Of a stretch of DNA of 64,000 nucleotides, positions 51,908 through 61,466 are shown in pieces. The notes under the pieces were generated by a model that was given only the letters and a program-made list of their open reading frames with translations, was not told the DNA's origin and did no database searches. The DNA comes from Bacteroidales bacterium (GTDB lineage: Bacteria > Bacteroidota > Bacteroidia > Bacteroidales > JAAYJT01). The translations under genes were made by a program, and so were the position numbers. The stretch spans positions 120,709 through 184,708 of the forward strand of contig JACZJK010000043.1 in assembly GCA_014860575.1 (NCBI GenBank). The letters are read 5' to 3'. The first letter of the stretch is position 1; each line of letters begins with the position of its first letter.

Positions 51908-53872
51908 TTAATCAAGTGAAACGCGTTTATTAGCCTGCTCATCTGGCAAATCTAAAAATGCTTCAAGCGTTTCGAGCCGGGTTTTAAGAGACTCAATTTC
52001 CGTATCTTTTTCTAACCTGAGTTCGCGGATTGCTTCTACCAAAATAGCAGTTAAGCCTCTTTCGGATACAAACAGGTAACCCTCATTATCGGCATCTACC
52101 CAATCCGGGAAAATCCGCTGCACTTCCTGCGCTATTAATCCGGTTTGCCTGCCGGGAAGCGCGAGGCGGTTTTCAATGGCTTCGGGTTTATATTCGAATG
52201 TGTAGCCTTTGAGTTTTAGAAGTTGATCAAGCATACCGGGCTGAATCGGCTCAATAGAATGTTTCAGCCTGGCATCGGAAAATACAGACCACGCGCCGCC
52301 ACCCGTCTTGGCTGCATTGCCATTCACTGCCAGCGCCCACGTACCCACCGCAGCTGTTTTTATACCAACGCCACTTGTGCCAACAACATAAACAGTACCG
52401 CTGTTCATATTAATGAGAGTGCTTGCAGACAGATTTATGTTTTGGTTACTATTAATTGAAGTCGAACTGTTTGATCCTATGGTTATAGTTTGTGATCCTA
52501 GAGTAAAGTCTGATGAAGCCATCAAGTCCATGTCGGTTCCTGAGTCCAGAATCAACTCTGAACCTGATTCAATTTTCATATCATTTCCTGAAGAAATGAC
52601 AAACATTGTATTGTCAGGTTTACTGATTTCCGAAGCACTGATTTTTATTTCTGAAGTCCCACTCTTTATATGGAGAGGAACTGTAGGTGAGGTTTCACCA
52701 ATACCGACATTTCCCTGGAAGTAATTCCTGCCACCCTGGAAATAACCGGCATAACCTGAAGCGCTGTTGGTTCTGCCATAAACGCCATAACTGGTTCCGC
52801 TCGTTGCAGTAGCAAACCCATAAATAGCCCTTCCTGATGAACTTGCAGCATAAGCCTGCACACCGTATGCTGTTCCGGTCGTTGCATTTGACATCGCAAA
52901 GACACCAGTGCCCGCAGTGCTTTCAGTTTCGCCATAGATGCCATAGGTGATTCCTGTTCCATGAAGTACACTCCCCCTGACACCGGTACCACTTATGGCT
53001 GCTGAGCGCGCCCAAATTCCGTAGCTTGTGCCTGCTGTAGCAGTGTGATCAACATATACACCACGCTGAGTTTGGTTATCCAAAATATGCAGGGGGAATA
53101 ATGGAGCATTTTGCCCGATTCCTACATTACCGTTTTCGTAGTAGATGTCGCTGGTATTAGCTACCTGGTTCCAGATAGTTGGTTCCCAGGCCGCATTTCC
53201 ATCCGGATCGCTTGTAAGGATTTTTCCGCCCCCCTGTGTGCCGTCCTGTATCCTCAAATCACCAACAATATGCAGCCTTGTGCCTGGACTCACAGTGCCT
53301 ATGCCAATATTGCCATCTGTGCCCACATGCATTCGTACCGCATTATTGGTAACCAACCTCAATGCTGTGTTATTCTGGGTGCCTACCGACGCATCATTGA
53401 GGTTGGCAGTGCCCCTGAGCAATGCGCCACCAGTTCTCTCCACATGCCAACTCACTCCGACGCCTCCTAATAGATGCAAAGGATATTGCGGATTGGAGGT
53501 TCCAATACCTACATTTCCGGTATTTCGGAAAATATTGCCTCCATCCGATTCCCATTGGTTTCCACTATTTGTAACCAGCGTCAACCATCCGGTTCCGTTA
53601 TACAGGAAAAGTGATTCTACATCGGTATCGTAAACAACTAGCCCATTGGCCTGACCTATCATGGCAATCCGGTCGGAAGTTGTCATACGCGGAGGCAGAA
53701 ATCCTTTTTCAGTGGATTGCACATCCAGCATGGCTGAACTGTGAGGGGTGGCGTTTGCATCATCGGAGATGACTACGCCCTGTGAAAATGTTGCGGATGA
53801 CATCATTACAGATAGGATGAAAATCAACATTTGCCTGTAGATAAAAGACAAATTTGTAATCGGTTTTTTCAT
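51908..53872 (-). CDS. Secreted tail-fibre-like protein with C-terminal peptidase S74 chaperone domain
   Basis: The 654-residue protein has a signal-like N-terminus ending FSQGVVISDDANATP. The opening domain SSAMLDVQSTEKGFLPPRMT..RIAMI is shared with 55599 and 58944. Repetitive beta-rich segments (SGTGVRGSVLHGTGITYGIYGETES, YGVYGRTNSASGYAGYFQ) follow at about residues 290-400. The S74 domain starts near SDARLKHSIEPIQPG (about 550), with TGLIAQEVQRIFPDWV. A C-terminal coiled coil (LEKDTEIESLKTRLETLEAFL) closes it. S74 domains trimerise fibre proteins and then cut themselves off at the Ser of SDxRxK. No T9SS tail is present. Three such genes are adjacent. Confidence 0.85.
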   Translation of the reverse strand: MKKPITNLSFIYRQMLIFILSVMMSSATFSQGVVISDDANATPHSSAMLDVQSTEKGFLPPRMTTSDRIAMIGQANGLVVYDTDVESLFLYNGTGWLTLVTNSGNQWESDGGNIFRNTGNVGIGTSNPQYPLHLLGGVGVSWHVERTGGALLRGTANLNDASVGTQNNTALRLVTNNAVRMHVGTDGNIGIGTVSPGTRLHIVGDLRIQDGTQGGGKILTSDPDGNAAWEPTIWNQVANTSDIYYENGNVGIGQNAPLFPLHILDNQTQRGVYVDHTATAGTSYGIWARSAAISGTGVRGSVLHGTGITYGIYGETESTAGTGVFAMSNATTGTAYGVQAYAASSSGRAIYGFATATSGTSYGVYGRTNSASGYAGYFQGGRNYFQGNVGIGETSPTVPLHIKSGTSEIKISASEISKPDNTMFVISSGNDMKIESGSELILDSGTDMDLMASSDFTLGSQTITIGSNSSTSINSNQNINLSASTLINMNSGTVYVVGTSGVGIKTAAVGTWALAVNGNAAKTGGGAWSVFSDARLKHSIEPIQPGMLDQLLKLKGYTFEYKPEAIENRLALPGRQTGLIAQEVQRIFPDWVDADNEGYLFVSERGLTAILVEAIRELRLEKDTEIESLKTRLETLEAFLDLPDEQANKRVSLD

Positions 53873-53896
53873 AAAGATTACTTGCTTGGTGTTTTA

Positions 53897-55588
53897 TTAA
53901 TTATTTTGCTGTTCAATTTTTGAAACACGACTCATCAGGTCGTTGATCATCTCGTGCTGAGCGTTTATTATTTGCTGTTGCTCTTTGATGGCTTCGGTCA
54001 GCACTGGAATTAGCCCGATGTAATTAATGCCTTTGTAATCAACGGCCTCATAATGGTTTCCTTTCTGTTCTTCTATTTGATTGGATCCGGGGTCATGCAT
54101 ATCTTTTACCAGTTCGGGGAAGATCTGCTCTACTTCCTGTGCAATGAAACCAAATTGACGGCCTTTTGACAGGTTCATAAAAACATATTCATCCGATTTA
54201 TAATCATACGAATATGCCTGTAACCGGTTGATTTTTTCGAGACTGTTATCTATTTTATTCATATTTCGATATAGTCTCTTGTCTGATCCTCCGTAAAGAG
54301 TTCCTGAGATTTTGACATCTCCATAAAAACTAGCGGCCCAGCCAGGGCTGCTAAAATAGCCACCGTAACCAAAAGAACCTTGAGCAATAGCATAAACGGC
54401 ATAATGATAATTACCTTCATTGTTAACGTCAAAGTAACCACCGATTCTGTAATACGACAAAGTAGTACCTTTTGACTCTGCAAGAAAAGCAATTGCGTCC
54501 TCACTGTTATCTCCTGTGGCAGATACTTTCAAACCTAAATTGGTTCCCACAAATTGGCCACCAGCCCCACTGCTACTGAGATTCTGACCATAAACCCCAA
54601 CGCCATCCGGGCTGATGGACCTGCCATAAACTCCATAATTTGTTCCTGAAGTTGCAGACGCTAGTCCATAAACTCCGCGACCAAAAATAGAAACTGATTC
54701 ACCGAACACACCATAATTTGCATTGGTAGTACTGAAATTCTTGCCATAAACCCCGGCTGAACCCGCTCCTGATGAGGTGTTCAGTGCAAACCCCCTGATA
54801 CCAGTAGCATTGGCCGATGCTGATTCCGTCTCTCCCCAAACTCCGGGGAAAGTTCCGGTAGTCCCGGTCTTAACTCCCCGAATGGCCCACCATGAAGTAG
54901 TGGCATAAATACTACCATCAGCCTGCAGGCGATAGGCAGGTTCAGAGACCCCCAATCCGGTATTTCCGTTTTTCAGCATGACAAGGGCGTCGCTACTGCC
55001 GGATATCCCGTTACCAATCACAAACAGACGGTCGCTTGCTACCCATTCCGTAGCACTGACCGGAATATAGGAAGTGTTGTTGTATCCGAAAGCGGTTTCA
55101 GCGAATGAGGGTGCTCTGGTATTCTCACCCCATGCTGTAGCGCTTGTACCTGAAGCAATGCTGTTAAATCCCCATGCAGTTGATTGGGAACCAGAAGCTG
55201 TTGTTACTGACCCCCATGCATTGGAGAACCATCCAAAAGCGGTATTGTTAAAACCAATTGCTGTAGAATAGTAACCAATATTTTCAGAATCCCATTGAGT
55301 GCCGGTAACACGACCAGCTCGGAAAGCAGCCTTGTCAGGGTACCACATCATGCGGGTACCCGGGCCTGAAACAGGTGCAAGACCAGGAGCGCCTTTCCAC
55401 TCTCCCATAAACAATACATTTCCTTCACCGGTTCCCAGGCCAAAGGTTTGGAGTAAAGCGGATGGCACAGGCGGGTTTGGATCATTGGTAATTATTACTC
55501 CCTGAGCATTAACTTTTACTAATGTGTTGATCAGAAATAAACTGATACTTGAAATCAGTATTTTGTTGAAAGTGCTTCTTATTTTCAT
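53897..55588 (-). CDS. Secreted fibre-like protein with YadA-head-like repeats and S74-like domain
   Basis: The 563-residue protein has a signal sequence (ISSISLFLINTLVKVNAQG). GYYSTAIGFNNTAFGWFSNAWGSV and the following turns (about residues 105-180) resemble YadA/Hia head repeats. The middle part (YGVYGRSISPDGVGVYGQNLSS) shares the repeats of its downstream neighbour 51908. The chaperone region has GGSDKRLYRNMNKIDNSLEKINRLQAYSYDYK and GFIAQEVEQIFPELV, an S74-like domain whose SDKRL differs from SDxRxK at the Lys. A glutamine-rich coiled coil (EQQQIINAQHEMINDLMSRV) ends it. Spacing is 24 bp to 51908 and 10 bp to 55599, so an operon is likely. Confidence 0.82.
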   Translation of the reverse strand: MKIRSTFNKILISSISLFLINTLVKVNAQGVIITNDPNPPVPSALLQTFGLGTGEGNVLFMGEWKGAPGLAPVSGPGTRMMWYPDKAAFRAGRVTGTQWDSENIGYYSTAIGFNNTAFGWFSNAWGSVTTASGSQSTAWGFNSIASGTSATAWGENTRAPSFAETAFGYNNTSYIPVSATEWVASDRLFVIGNGISGSSDALVMLKNGNTGLGVSEPAYRLQADGSIYATTSWWAIRGVKTGTTGTFPGVWGETESASANATGIRGFALNTSSGAGSAGVYGKNFSTTNANYGVFGESVSIFGRGVYGLASATSGTNYGVYGRSISPDGVGVYGQNLSSSGAGGQFVGTNLGLKVSATGDNSEDAIAFLAESKGTTLSYYRIGGYFDVNNEGNYHYAVYAIAQGSFGYGGYFSSPGWAASFYGDVKISGTLYGGSDKRLYRNMNKIDNSLEKINRLQAYSYDYKSDEYVFMNLSKGRQFGFIAQEVEQIFPELVKDMHDPGSNQIEEQKGNHYEAVDYKGINYIGLIPVLTEAIKEQQQIINAQHEMINDLMSRVSKIEQQNN

Positions 55589-55598
55589 TTTATCTGAA

Positions 55599-57371
55599 TT
55601 ATTTATTTTTAATGATCATTAGTTTAAGTTCCTCAATTTCAGTAGTTAGTTTCTTAAGTTTATCAATTTCTTCCTGCTGGTGCTGAATTATTAACTGTTG
55701 TTCCTGCACAGCTTTAACCAGCGGAACGACAAATTCTGCATAACGGATGCTGTACAAACCGTTTTCATGAGCCGGGGAAATTACTCCGCTGAAATCATAA
55801 TTGCTTTGTCTGGCAGCAGTTTCCACCTCCTGGGCTATGAATCCGGTTTGAGTGATGGCTTCTATATCATATTTTCCCGGCCATGAAATTGAATCTGAAT
55901 TTTGAGCATACACGACTTTGTTCTGTTCGTGAATGTCGTAGCGGTAAGTAACCGGTTTTAGTTTCATGACGAAGGATAATCCGGGAACATTCTCCTGAAT
56001 GTCTCTTTTAATCCGGGAATCACTATAGGTAGCCCAGTTGACCTGACCGCCAATCCAGGTAACACTGGTATTGCCTATATTCACATGATTGTTTGCGATG
56101 GTACCATCCCCTGCACCAAATCCAAGCATGGTCGTATTATAGATATCAGAAGGAGCGAAACTGCCATTGCCGAAGCCAAGAGTGGTATTGTAACCTCCGC
56201 TTATGTTACTATATAGCGAAAAGTTGCCAACTGCAACATTGCCAGTACCTTGCGTATTACTATAAAGAGCAGAGGCTCCTATTGCTATATTGCTGACACC
56301 AGTAATATTTGAATATAATGTGAATGAACCAATGGCTGTATTTTCCTGGCCCTGGTTATTCTTAAGTGCATTTGAACCAACTGCAGTATTGTCATACCCC
56401 ACCGAATTATTTATGAGTGCAGAGGCTCCAATGCCTGTGTTATTTATTCCAGTTGTATTCGAACTGGTTGCCCGGTAACCCAGGCCGGTATTTGAACTCC
56501 CCTCAGTATTGTTGTTCATAACCTCATATCCAATGGCTGTATTATATTGTCCTGAAGTATTGTTGCGCAGCGTATTGTGTCCGATGGCGGTATTGTAATC
56601 ACCGCTTACATTATAATAGAGTGCTGAATTTCCGATGGCAAGATTGCTGATTCCGCTGATGTTTTTAAACAAAGCACCATTTCCTATTGCAATATTATAA
56701 TCGCCATCAGTATTAGAATAAAGCGCATACGGGCCAATACCAATATTCGTACTGCCAGATGAATTGGAGCGGAGCGCAGCCCTGCCTATCGCTAAATTGG
56801 AGCCAGGCAGGCTGTTATTGTAATGCAGTGCAGAGTCTCCGATGGCAATATTGTAGAATGAATTGACCATGTTCATGAGGGTCGCACTTCCAATGGCAAT
56901 ATTTCCTGACCCATTGAGATTTGAATACCCGGAACCGAGGCCGATGAAATAGTTTTTTCTGTCCGGGTCAAATTGGCCGGCAGGGATGTTGTTTAGTCTG
57001 AAATTAAGTGGCTGGTTATCAGTAGTTCCTATGAAATTTGTTTCAGGGTTGGTTCCTACATTGCCCGTTGTGCTCCATCCTTCGGAATAGCCTGACAGAC
57101 GGATCCATTCAGTGCCATTGAAAAAGTAAAAACCGCTGGCATTGTTTCCCTGGTAAACTAAAAGTCCTGTGGAAGGGGCAAGGATTGAAATTCTTTGTGC
57201 CTGCGTCATCCGGGGGACAAGCAGCCCCTTGTTTATGGATTTCACATCCAGCATGGCGCTTGGATCTGGGGCGGAATTGTCGTTATTGATGGCAACGCCC
57301 TGGCTGAAAGCCTTGCCTGTGAGAGCCAAAATAACAAGTGCATATGAAATGATGAGTGGTGCTGTTTTCAT
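55599..57371 (-). CDS. Secreted fibre-like protein with about 14 YadA-head-like repeats and S74 domain
   Basis: I start at ATG 57371 (MKTAPLIISYALVILALTGKAFSQG, signal peptide). The shared opening domain (PDPSAMLDVKSINKGLLVPRMTQAQR) leads into repeats of about 22 residues. These are of the form DYNIAIGNGALFKNISGISNLAIG and span about residues 150-420, like the left-handed parallel beta-roll of YadA heads. SDSRIKRDIQENVPGL and TGFIAQEVETAAR mark the S74 intramolecular chaperone domain near residue 460. A coiled coil (EQQLIIQHQQEEIDKLKKLT) follows. The product of about 590 residues is probably a trimeric surface fibre. It is transcribed with 53897 and 51908. Confidence 0.85.
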   Translation of the reverse strand: MKTAPLIISYALVILALTGKAFSQGVAINNDNSAPDPSAMLDVKSINKGLLVPRMTQAQRISILAPSTGLLVYQGNNASGFYFFNGTEWIRLSGYSEGWSTTGNVGTNPETNFIGTTDNQPLNFRLNNIPAGQFDPDRKNYFIGLGSGYSNLNGSGNIAIGSATLMNMVNSFYNIAIGDSALHYNNSLPGSNLAIGRAALRSNSSGSTNIGIGPYALYSNTDGDYNIAIGNGALFKNISGISNLAIGNSALYYNVSGDYNTAIGHNTLRNNTSGQYNTAIGYEVMNNNTEGSSNTGLGYRATSSNTTGINNTGIGASALINNSVGYDNTAVGSNALKNNQGQENTAIGSFTLYSNITGVSNIAIGASALYSNTQGTGNVAVGNFSLYSNISGGYNTTLGFGNGSFAPSDIYNTTMLGFGAGDGTIANNHVNIGNTSVTWIGGQVNWATYSDSRIKRDIQENVPGLSFVMKLKPVTYRYDIHEQNKVVYAQNSDSISWPGKYDIEAITQTGFIAQEVETAARQSNYDFSGVISPAHENGLYSIRYAEFVVPLVKAVQEQQLIIQHQQEEIDKLKKLTTEIEELKLMIIKNK

Positions 57372-57416
57372 ATTTTTAATTTTTTGCATTGTATGACATT
57401 GTTTGATTTATTCTGA

Positions 57417-58574
57417 TTACCGTCTGATCACTTTTCCCATATAAAGATTCTCACCTTGCAGCACGCGAATGATATAGATACCGCGGGGCTTGTCACTCAG
57501 GTTGAACTGGTAGCTTCTTTCTCCAAACATTGTGGTTTGCTGAACCAATTCGCCCATTATGCCGTAAATCTCAATATTTGCTGCAGCGCTTTCTGTTGCT
57601 TCAGGTAATTCAAGGGTGAAAATGCCTGTGGTGGGATTGGGATAGACTTTTATGCCCAAAGTAAGTGGCAAGACTTCTTCAAATTTTAGCTCAGGAATGG
57701 GCTGGTCGGCTGCGGCCACAATGACTTTGGCGTTTGCACAATACATACCATCGGTATCAATCCAGACGCGGAGGTAGCCGTTGGCTTCAACGAGAATTCC
57801 CGGAAGCAACAACACTGACTGTCCGGCCACCAGATGGATTGAGCCGCCGCTCTGCACAAAAAGGTCTTGCACAGTAACGGTTTGTAGGGCATCAAAACAG
57901 AGTTCCTGCCCATTGGTAATGGTTACGTTTTCAACCAGCCTGTTCATTGGTATATCACCCCAGTTTATACGGCCAAAGGGGTCGTTATCATAAGCATCGC
58001 CTGAGAAGTTACCACTGAAGTTTGTAATGGTTACCTGGCCAATATTCAGGGTCTTTGCTACATTGTACAGCTCATTGCCGGGTGTGGAGATAAATGCTAC
58101 ACCATCAATTGTTACTTCCTGACTGTTGTTAATGGTGAGAAAAGTGCTGCCTGCTGCCCCGCTCTTGAAAATACTGTTGTTAAGCGGGAATACCGGGTCA
58201 ATGGTAGCACCTGACTGGATATTCAAACCATTGCCGCTCATTTTCTCGAAGGTAGTGTGATCCGCACCTATGGTTCCTCCCGAACTTACGATAAATACAA
58301 AGTAACCTGCAGAGGTAACGGTAACAGGGTCGCCATCTTCGCCTATAAGAGTGAGTTTGCCGCCATCTTTAACCGTAAGGGTTTTACCATTGCTTAGTTT
58401 AAGCATGGAACCTGATTCAAGTTTGAGGTCGCCGCCATTGTCAATGTCAACATTGCCATCCACATATATAGTGGTTCCACTGGTCATGATCATGTTGGTT
58501 CCGATTTTAATGCCTTGCGCATGAATCATGCCTGACAAAAGCATCAGAATAGAAAGAAGTATTATTTTTTTCAT
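57417..58574 (-). CDS. T9SS surface protein, paralogue A
   Basis: The 385-residue protein has a signal peptide (MKKIILLSILMLLSGMIHAQG). A long beta-rich stalk then has right-handed beta-helix character, with phrases such as LESGSMLKLSNGKTLTVKDGGKLTLIGEDG and TIGADHTTFEKMSGNGLNIQSG. NGQELCFDALQTVTVQDLFVQSGG follows at about residue 225. The tail (IKVYPNPTTGIFTLEL ... KPRGIYIIRVLQGENLYMGKVI) is a T9SS type A sorting domain. The protein at 59928-61082 matches it along its whole length. The family has no known function; a structural surface role is plausible. Confidence 0.87.
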   Translation of the reverse strand: MKKIILLSILMLLSGMIHAQGIKIGTNMIMTSGTTIYVDGNVDIDNGGDLKLESGSMLKLSNGKTLTVKDGGKLTLIGEDGDPVTVTSAGYFVFIVSSGGTIGADHTTFEKMSGNGLNIQSGATIDPVFPLNNSIFKSGAAGSTFLTINNSQEVTIDGVAFISTPGNELYNVAKTLNIGQVTITNFSGNFSGDAYDNDPFGRINWGDIPMNRLVENVTITNGQELCFDALQTVTVQDLFVQSGGSIHLVAGQSVLLLPGILVEANGYLRVWIDTDGMYCANAKVIVAAADQPIPELKFEEVLPLTLGIKVYPNPTTGIFTLELPEATESAAANIEIYGIMGELVQQTTMFGERSYQFNLSDKPRGIYIIRVLQGENLYMGKVIRR

Positions 58575-58943
58575 CTTATGGAGTAAAGGTTTAACATTTT
58601 TGATTTGCGAATACTCTGAAAACAGTGTGTTAAGGCTGTTTCAGAGCAAACTGGTATATGCGAATCAGGCCATTACATTAACACTTCAAAATAGCTGAAT
58701 GGCCTGATGAAATGAATATTTAACAAATTATTAACAATTTGTCAGTCAGTATATTAACCAATAAAGGAAGGCCGGGTAAGGAACCAGAGTGGTCTTGTTT
58801 CGGGAAAGGGTTTGGATAGAAGATCGCTTGATCAGTATGTGTATGTATCTGAGCGATGGAATATCCAGAGCCCAGTTAAGCACTATAAGTCTGGACAGGG
58901 GATGTTTGCCATCGGTCATTTTCGATGGTCATGACCTCCGTGT
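58575..58943. other. Gene-free gap between paralogue A and the short FISUMP gene
   Basis: No gene, RNA or clear repeat is recognised here. Small frames in this region have no recognisable content. Confidence 0.55.
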
Positions 58944-59861
58944 TCAGTCTTTGATGCACCGCACTGAATAGCCATATAAAGGGTTGTTGGTCTTTCGCTC
59001 AATGGTGTTAAAGAAGTGAAACAAGTTGCGTTGCAACGATAGACCAGGTTCGGACTCTGAAGATGTCCACCAGCTTCCATAACTGCTTATGCTGCTGAAA
59101 GTGGAGTTTGGGAGTCTGAACCCGCCAGGTAAAGCAAAAAATCCGTACGAATCTAAACCTTCATTTGTGACCCAACCAGAAACTGATTTCAAATGTTTCC
59201 CTGCGTCGTTACCTCTCCACCCGGTGTTATCCCATATTGGATCGGCAATACTGTACTGGCTGTCAACATAACCCTCAAGTTCCTTCCATTCCCCATCAGC
59301 AGGTATATGCCAGCCTATAGGACAGATTCCCCTGGCGCCTTCAGCAGTTTCATATTGTATTGCCTCGCCCCATTGATATAGCCCGCCAAATATTAAGCAG
59401 TTGGCCTGGTCATTATTATAGCAATATTTTTCAACAATCTCATTATTGGTCTGGGTTATATTTCCAATGATCATAGTCCCGGCATCTAGGTTCTCACGCA
59501 TCCAGCATTGCGATCCTATGATGATTGTTGTGTAGGTTCGGGAGTCATATTCCACAGTTCCGCAAGCAGTGCCATCCATATTCACACCCATGAACCACCT
59601 GCTACCATTGAACCACATAAGTGAATTCACGGTCGTGTTATAAACCATCAGGCCAGCCGGTGGATTTTCAATAGCGTTCATCTGCAACGTATTTAAACGG
59701 GGAGGTAAAAATCCATGATGACTTGATTGCAGGTCCAGAATTGCAGATGGATCCGGAGTGCTTGTTATGCTATCAGAGATAGCAACACCTTGAGCGTAAG
59801 AGATAACACCTGTTGCAAGAAGCAACTTTATTGTGATTATGTAATAAATATTGTTTTTCAT
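58944..59861 (-). CDS. Secreted FISUMP-domain protein (short form)
   Basis: The 305-residue protein has a signal peptide ending VISYAQG. The opening domain (PDPSAILDLQSSHHGFLPPRLNTLQ ... FNGSRWF, residues 35-90) is shared with the S74 proteins 51908 and 55599. A single FISUMP module follows, with IIGSQCWMRENLDAG, FGGLYQWGEAIQY, GICPIGWHIPADGEW and GYSVRCIKD at the end. FISUMP modules were named for an expanded family in Fibrobacter; no biochemical activity is established. It is bracketed by the paralogues 57417 and 59928 and transcribed in the same direction. Confidence 0.87.
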   Translation of the reverse strand: MKNNIYYIITIKLLLATGVISYAQGVAISDSITSTPDPSAILDLQSSHHGFLPPRLNTLQMNAIENPPAGLMVYNTTVNSLMWFNGSRWFMGVNMDGTACGTVEYDSRTYTTIIIGSQCWMRENLDAGTMIIGNITQTNNEIVEKYCYNNDQANCLIFGGLYQWGEAIQYETAEGARGICPIGWHIPADGEWKELEGYVDSQYSIADPIWDNTGWRGNDAGKHLKSVSGWVTNEGLDSYGFFALPGGFRLPNSTFSSISSYGSWWTSSESEPGLSLQRNLFHFFNTIERKTNNPLYGYSVRCIKD

Positions 59862-59927
59862 GGTTTGTGTTGATTTTCGTTTGTAATGAGGGCCTGGTTT
59901 TCAGGAAAAAGCTAAGTTATCAGTGCT

Positions 59928-61082
59928 TTATTTCCTGATCACTTTTGCCACTTTAATTTTATCACCATGCAGCATACGAACCATATAAACTCCCCTGGCC
60001 TGACCCGATAAATCAAACTGGTGCTGCCCAGCGCCCGATACCTCAACTTTGCGGATCAGGTCTCCCATGGTACCATAAATTTCAACAATGGTTTCCGGGA
60101 GGCCTTCATTATGTGAGATTTCCAGTGTAAAAATGCCTGCAGTTGGGTTGGGGTAAATTTTTATATCTGCATTGGACAGCAAAGATTCTTCATACTTCAA
60201 TTCCGGGATAATATGACTGCTTGCAGCCACGACCGCTTTAGCATTGCCGCAAATTATTCCATCAGGATCAATCCAGGCGCGCAGATAGCCGTTATCTTCA
60301 ACAAGAATTCCAGGTAGCAAAAGCACCGCTTGTCCTGCCACAAGGTGTATCATACCACCGTTCTGTACCACCAGGTCCTGCACAGTGACGCATTGCACAG
60401 CATCAAAACAGAGTTCCTGTCCACTGGTAACGGTTACATTTTCAACCAGCCGGTTCATTGGCACTACACTCCAATGGATTCGACCAAAGGGGTCGTTTTC
60501 ATAAGTCTCACCGGCAAAATTGCCACTGAAATTAGTAAAGGTTATTTCACCAAAGTTGAGGGTCTTGGCCACATTGAAAAGCTCATTGCCTGGTGTTGAA
60601 ATAAATGCGACCCCATCAATGGTGAGTGTTTGGCCGTTGTTGATGGTGAGGAAAGTGCTGCCTGATGCTCCGCTCTGGAAAATACTGTTGTTGAGCGGTA
60701 ATAACGGATCAATGGTAGCGCCTGACTGGATGTGTAGCCCTTCTTCACTCATTCTTTCGAAAGTAGCGTAATCTCCGCCAATGGTTCCACCGGAGCTGAC
60801 GATGAACACAAAGTAGCCTGCTGAGGTAACAGTAACCGGGTTGCCATCCTCACCCATAAGGGTGAGTTTGCCGCCATCATTTACTATCAGGGTTTTTCCA
60901 TTGCTCAACTTAAGCGCTGAACTGGCTTCTACTTGCAGTTCACCATCGTCAATACGGATATTTCCGTCCACATACATAACTGCTCCCTGCGTTATAATCA
61001 TGTTGGCGCTGATTTGGATGCCCTGGGCAAGAGAATTTAATGCTGCTAATGCAATCAGCGAAATAATAATAAAACATCTCAT
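59928..61082 (-). CDS. T9SS surface protein, paralogue B
   Basis: The 384-residue protein aligns end to end with 57417-58574. Shared stretches include GNPVTVTSAGYFVFIVSSGG (D instead of N in paralogue A) and PGNELFNVAKTLNFGEITFTNFSGN. It has a signal peptide (MRCFIIISLIALAALNSLAQG), the same beta-rich stalk and a type A T9SS sorting domain (IKIYPNPTAGIFTLEI ... QARGVYMVRMLHGDKIKVAKVI). The pair is a recent duplication that encloses the short FISUMP gene. The function is unknown. Confidence 0.87.
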   Translation of the reverse strand: MRCFIIISLIALAALNSLAQGIQISANMIITQGAVMYVDGNIRIDDGELQVEASSALKLSNGKTLIVNDGGKLTLMGEDGNPVTVTSAGYFVFIVSSGGTIGGDYATFERMSEEGLHIQSGATIDPLLPLNNSIFQSGASGSTFLTINNGQTLTIDGVAFISTPGNELFNVAKTLNFGEITFTNFSGNFAGETYENDPFGRIHWSVVPMNRLVENVTVTSGQELCFDAVQCVTVQDLVVQNGGMIHLVAGQAVLLLPGILVEDNGYLRAWIDPDGIICGNAKAVVAASSHIIPELKYEESLLSNADIKIYPNPTAGIFTLEISHNEGLPETIVEIYGTMGDLIRKVEVSGAGQHQFDLSGQARGVYMVRMLHGDKIKVAKVIRK

Positions 61083-61466
61083 ATTGTTTGGGTTTTAGTT
61101 TCACTGTTTGAGTTGATTATCCTTTTTACTTAAGCTCAATACTTGCCTGAATGGTATAGCCTTGCTGCTAATTTGGCTGGTGTGTCTGAAGTATTACAAA
61201 GTTAAGTTCTATATAGTTAAAAAAGTCATAGCGTTTAGTGTATTTTAAAATCTTAACATATCATTAACGTTTTGCCAAACAGCAATTTGGTTACTAAAAA
61301 CCTGCATAGTTTCTTGAGAGAAATTAGTCAGGCAGAGATAATATTTATTGATGCTACACTGGCCTGGCATGCCCATAATGAAAAGCGAAATAGTAAGAAC
61401 AAAAAAAAGCCACTCCTTGCGAAGTGGCTATTTGAGGGCAGATCAAAACCCTAAGTTATTTCAGGT
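61083..61466. other. Intergenic region with terminator, no gene
   Basis: The only supported element is the minus-strand terminator at 61401-61428 for the gene to its right. The rest is AT-rich. Confidence 0.6.
61401..61428 (-). terminator. Terminator of the 61467-63380 gene
   Basis: The minus strand reads GCCACT and AGTGGC around an 8-nt loop, followed by eight T residues. It lies about 40 bp after the stop codon. Confidence 0.88.

Noticed and set aside
51908..57371. Prophage tail genes, suggested by the S74 domains
   Set aside because: All three proteins have export signals, and no capsid, terminase, tail-tube or integrase gene is nearby.
58789..58971. 60-residue plus-strand frame in the 58.6-58.9 kb gap
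   Set aside because: Short, no promoter or motif, and overlaps the end of the FISUMP gene in antisense.
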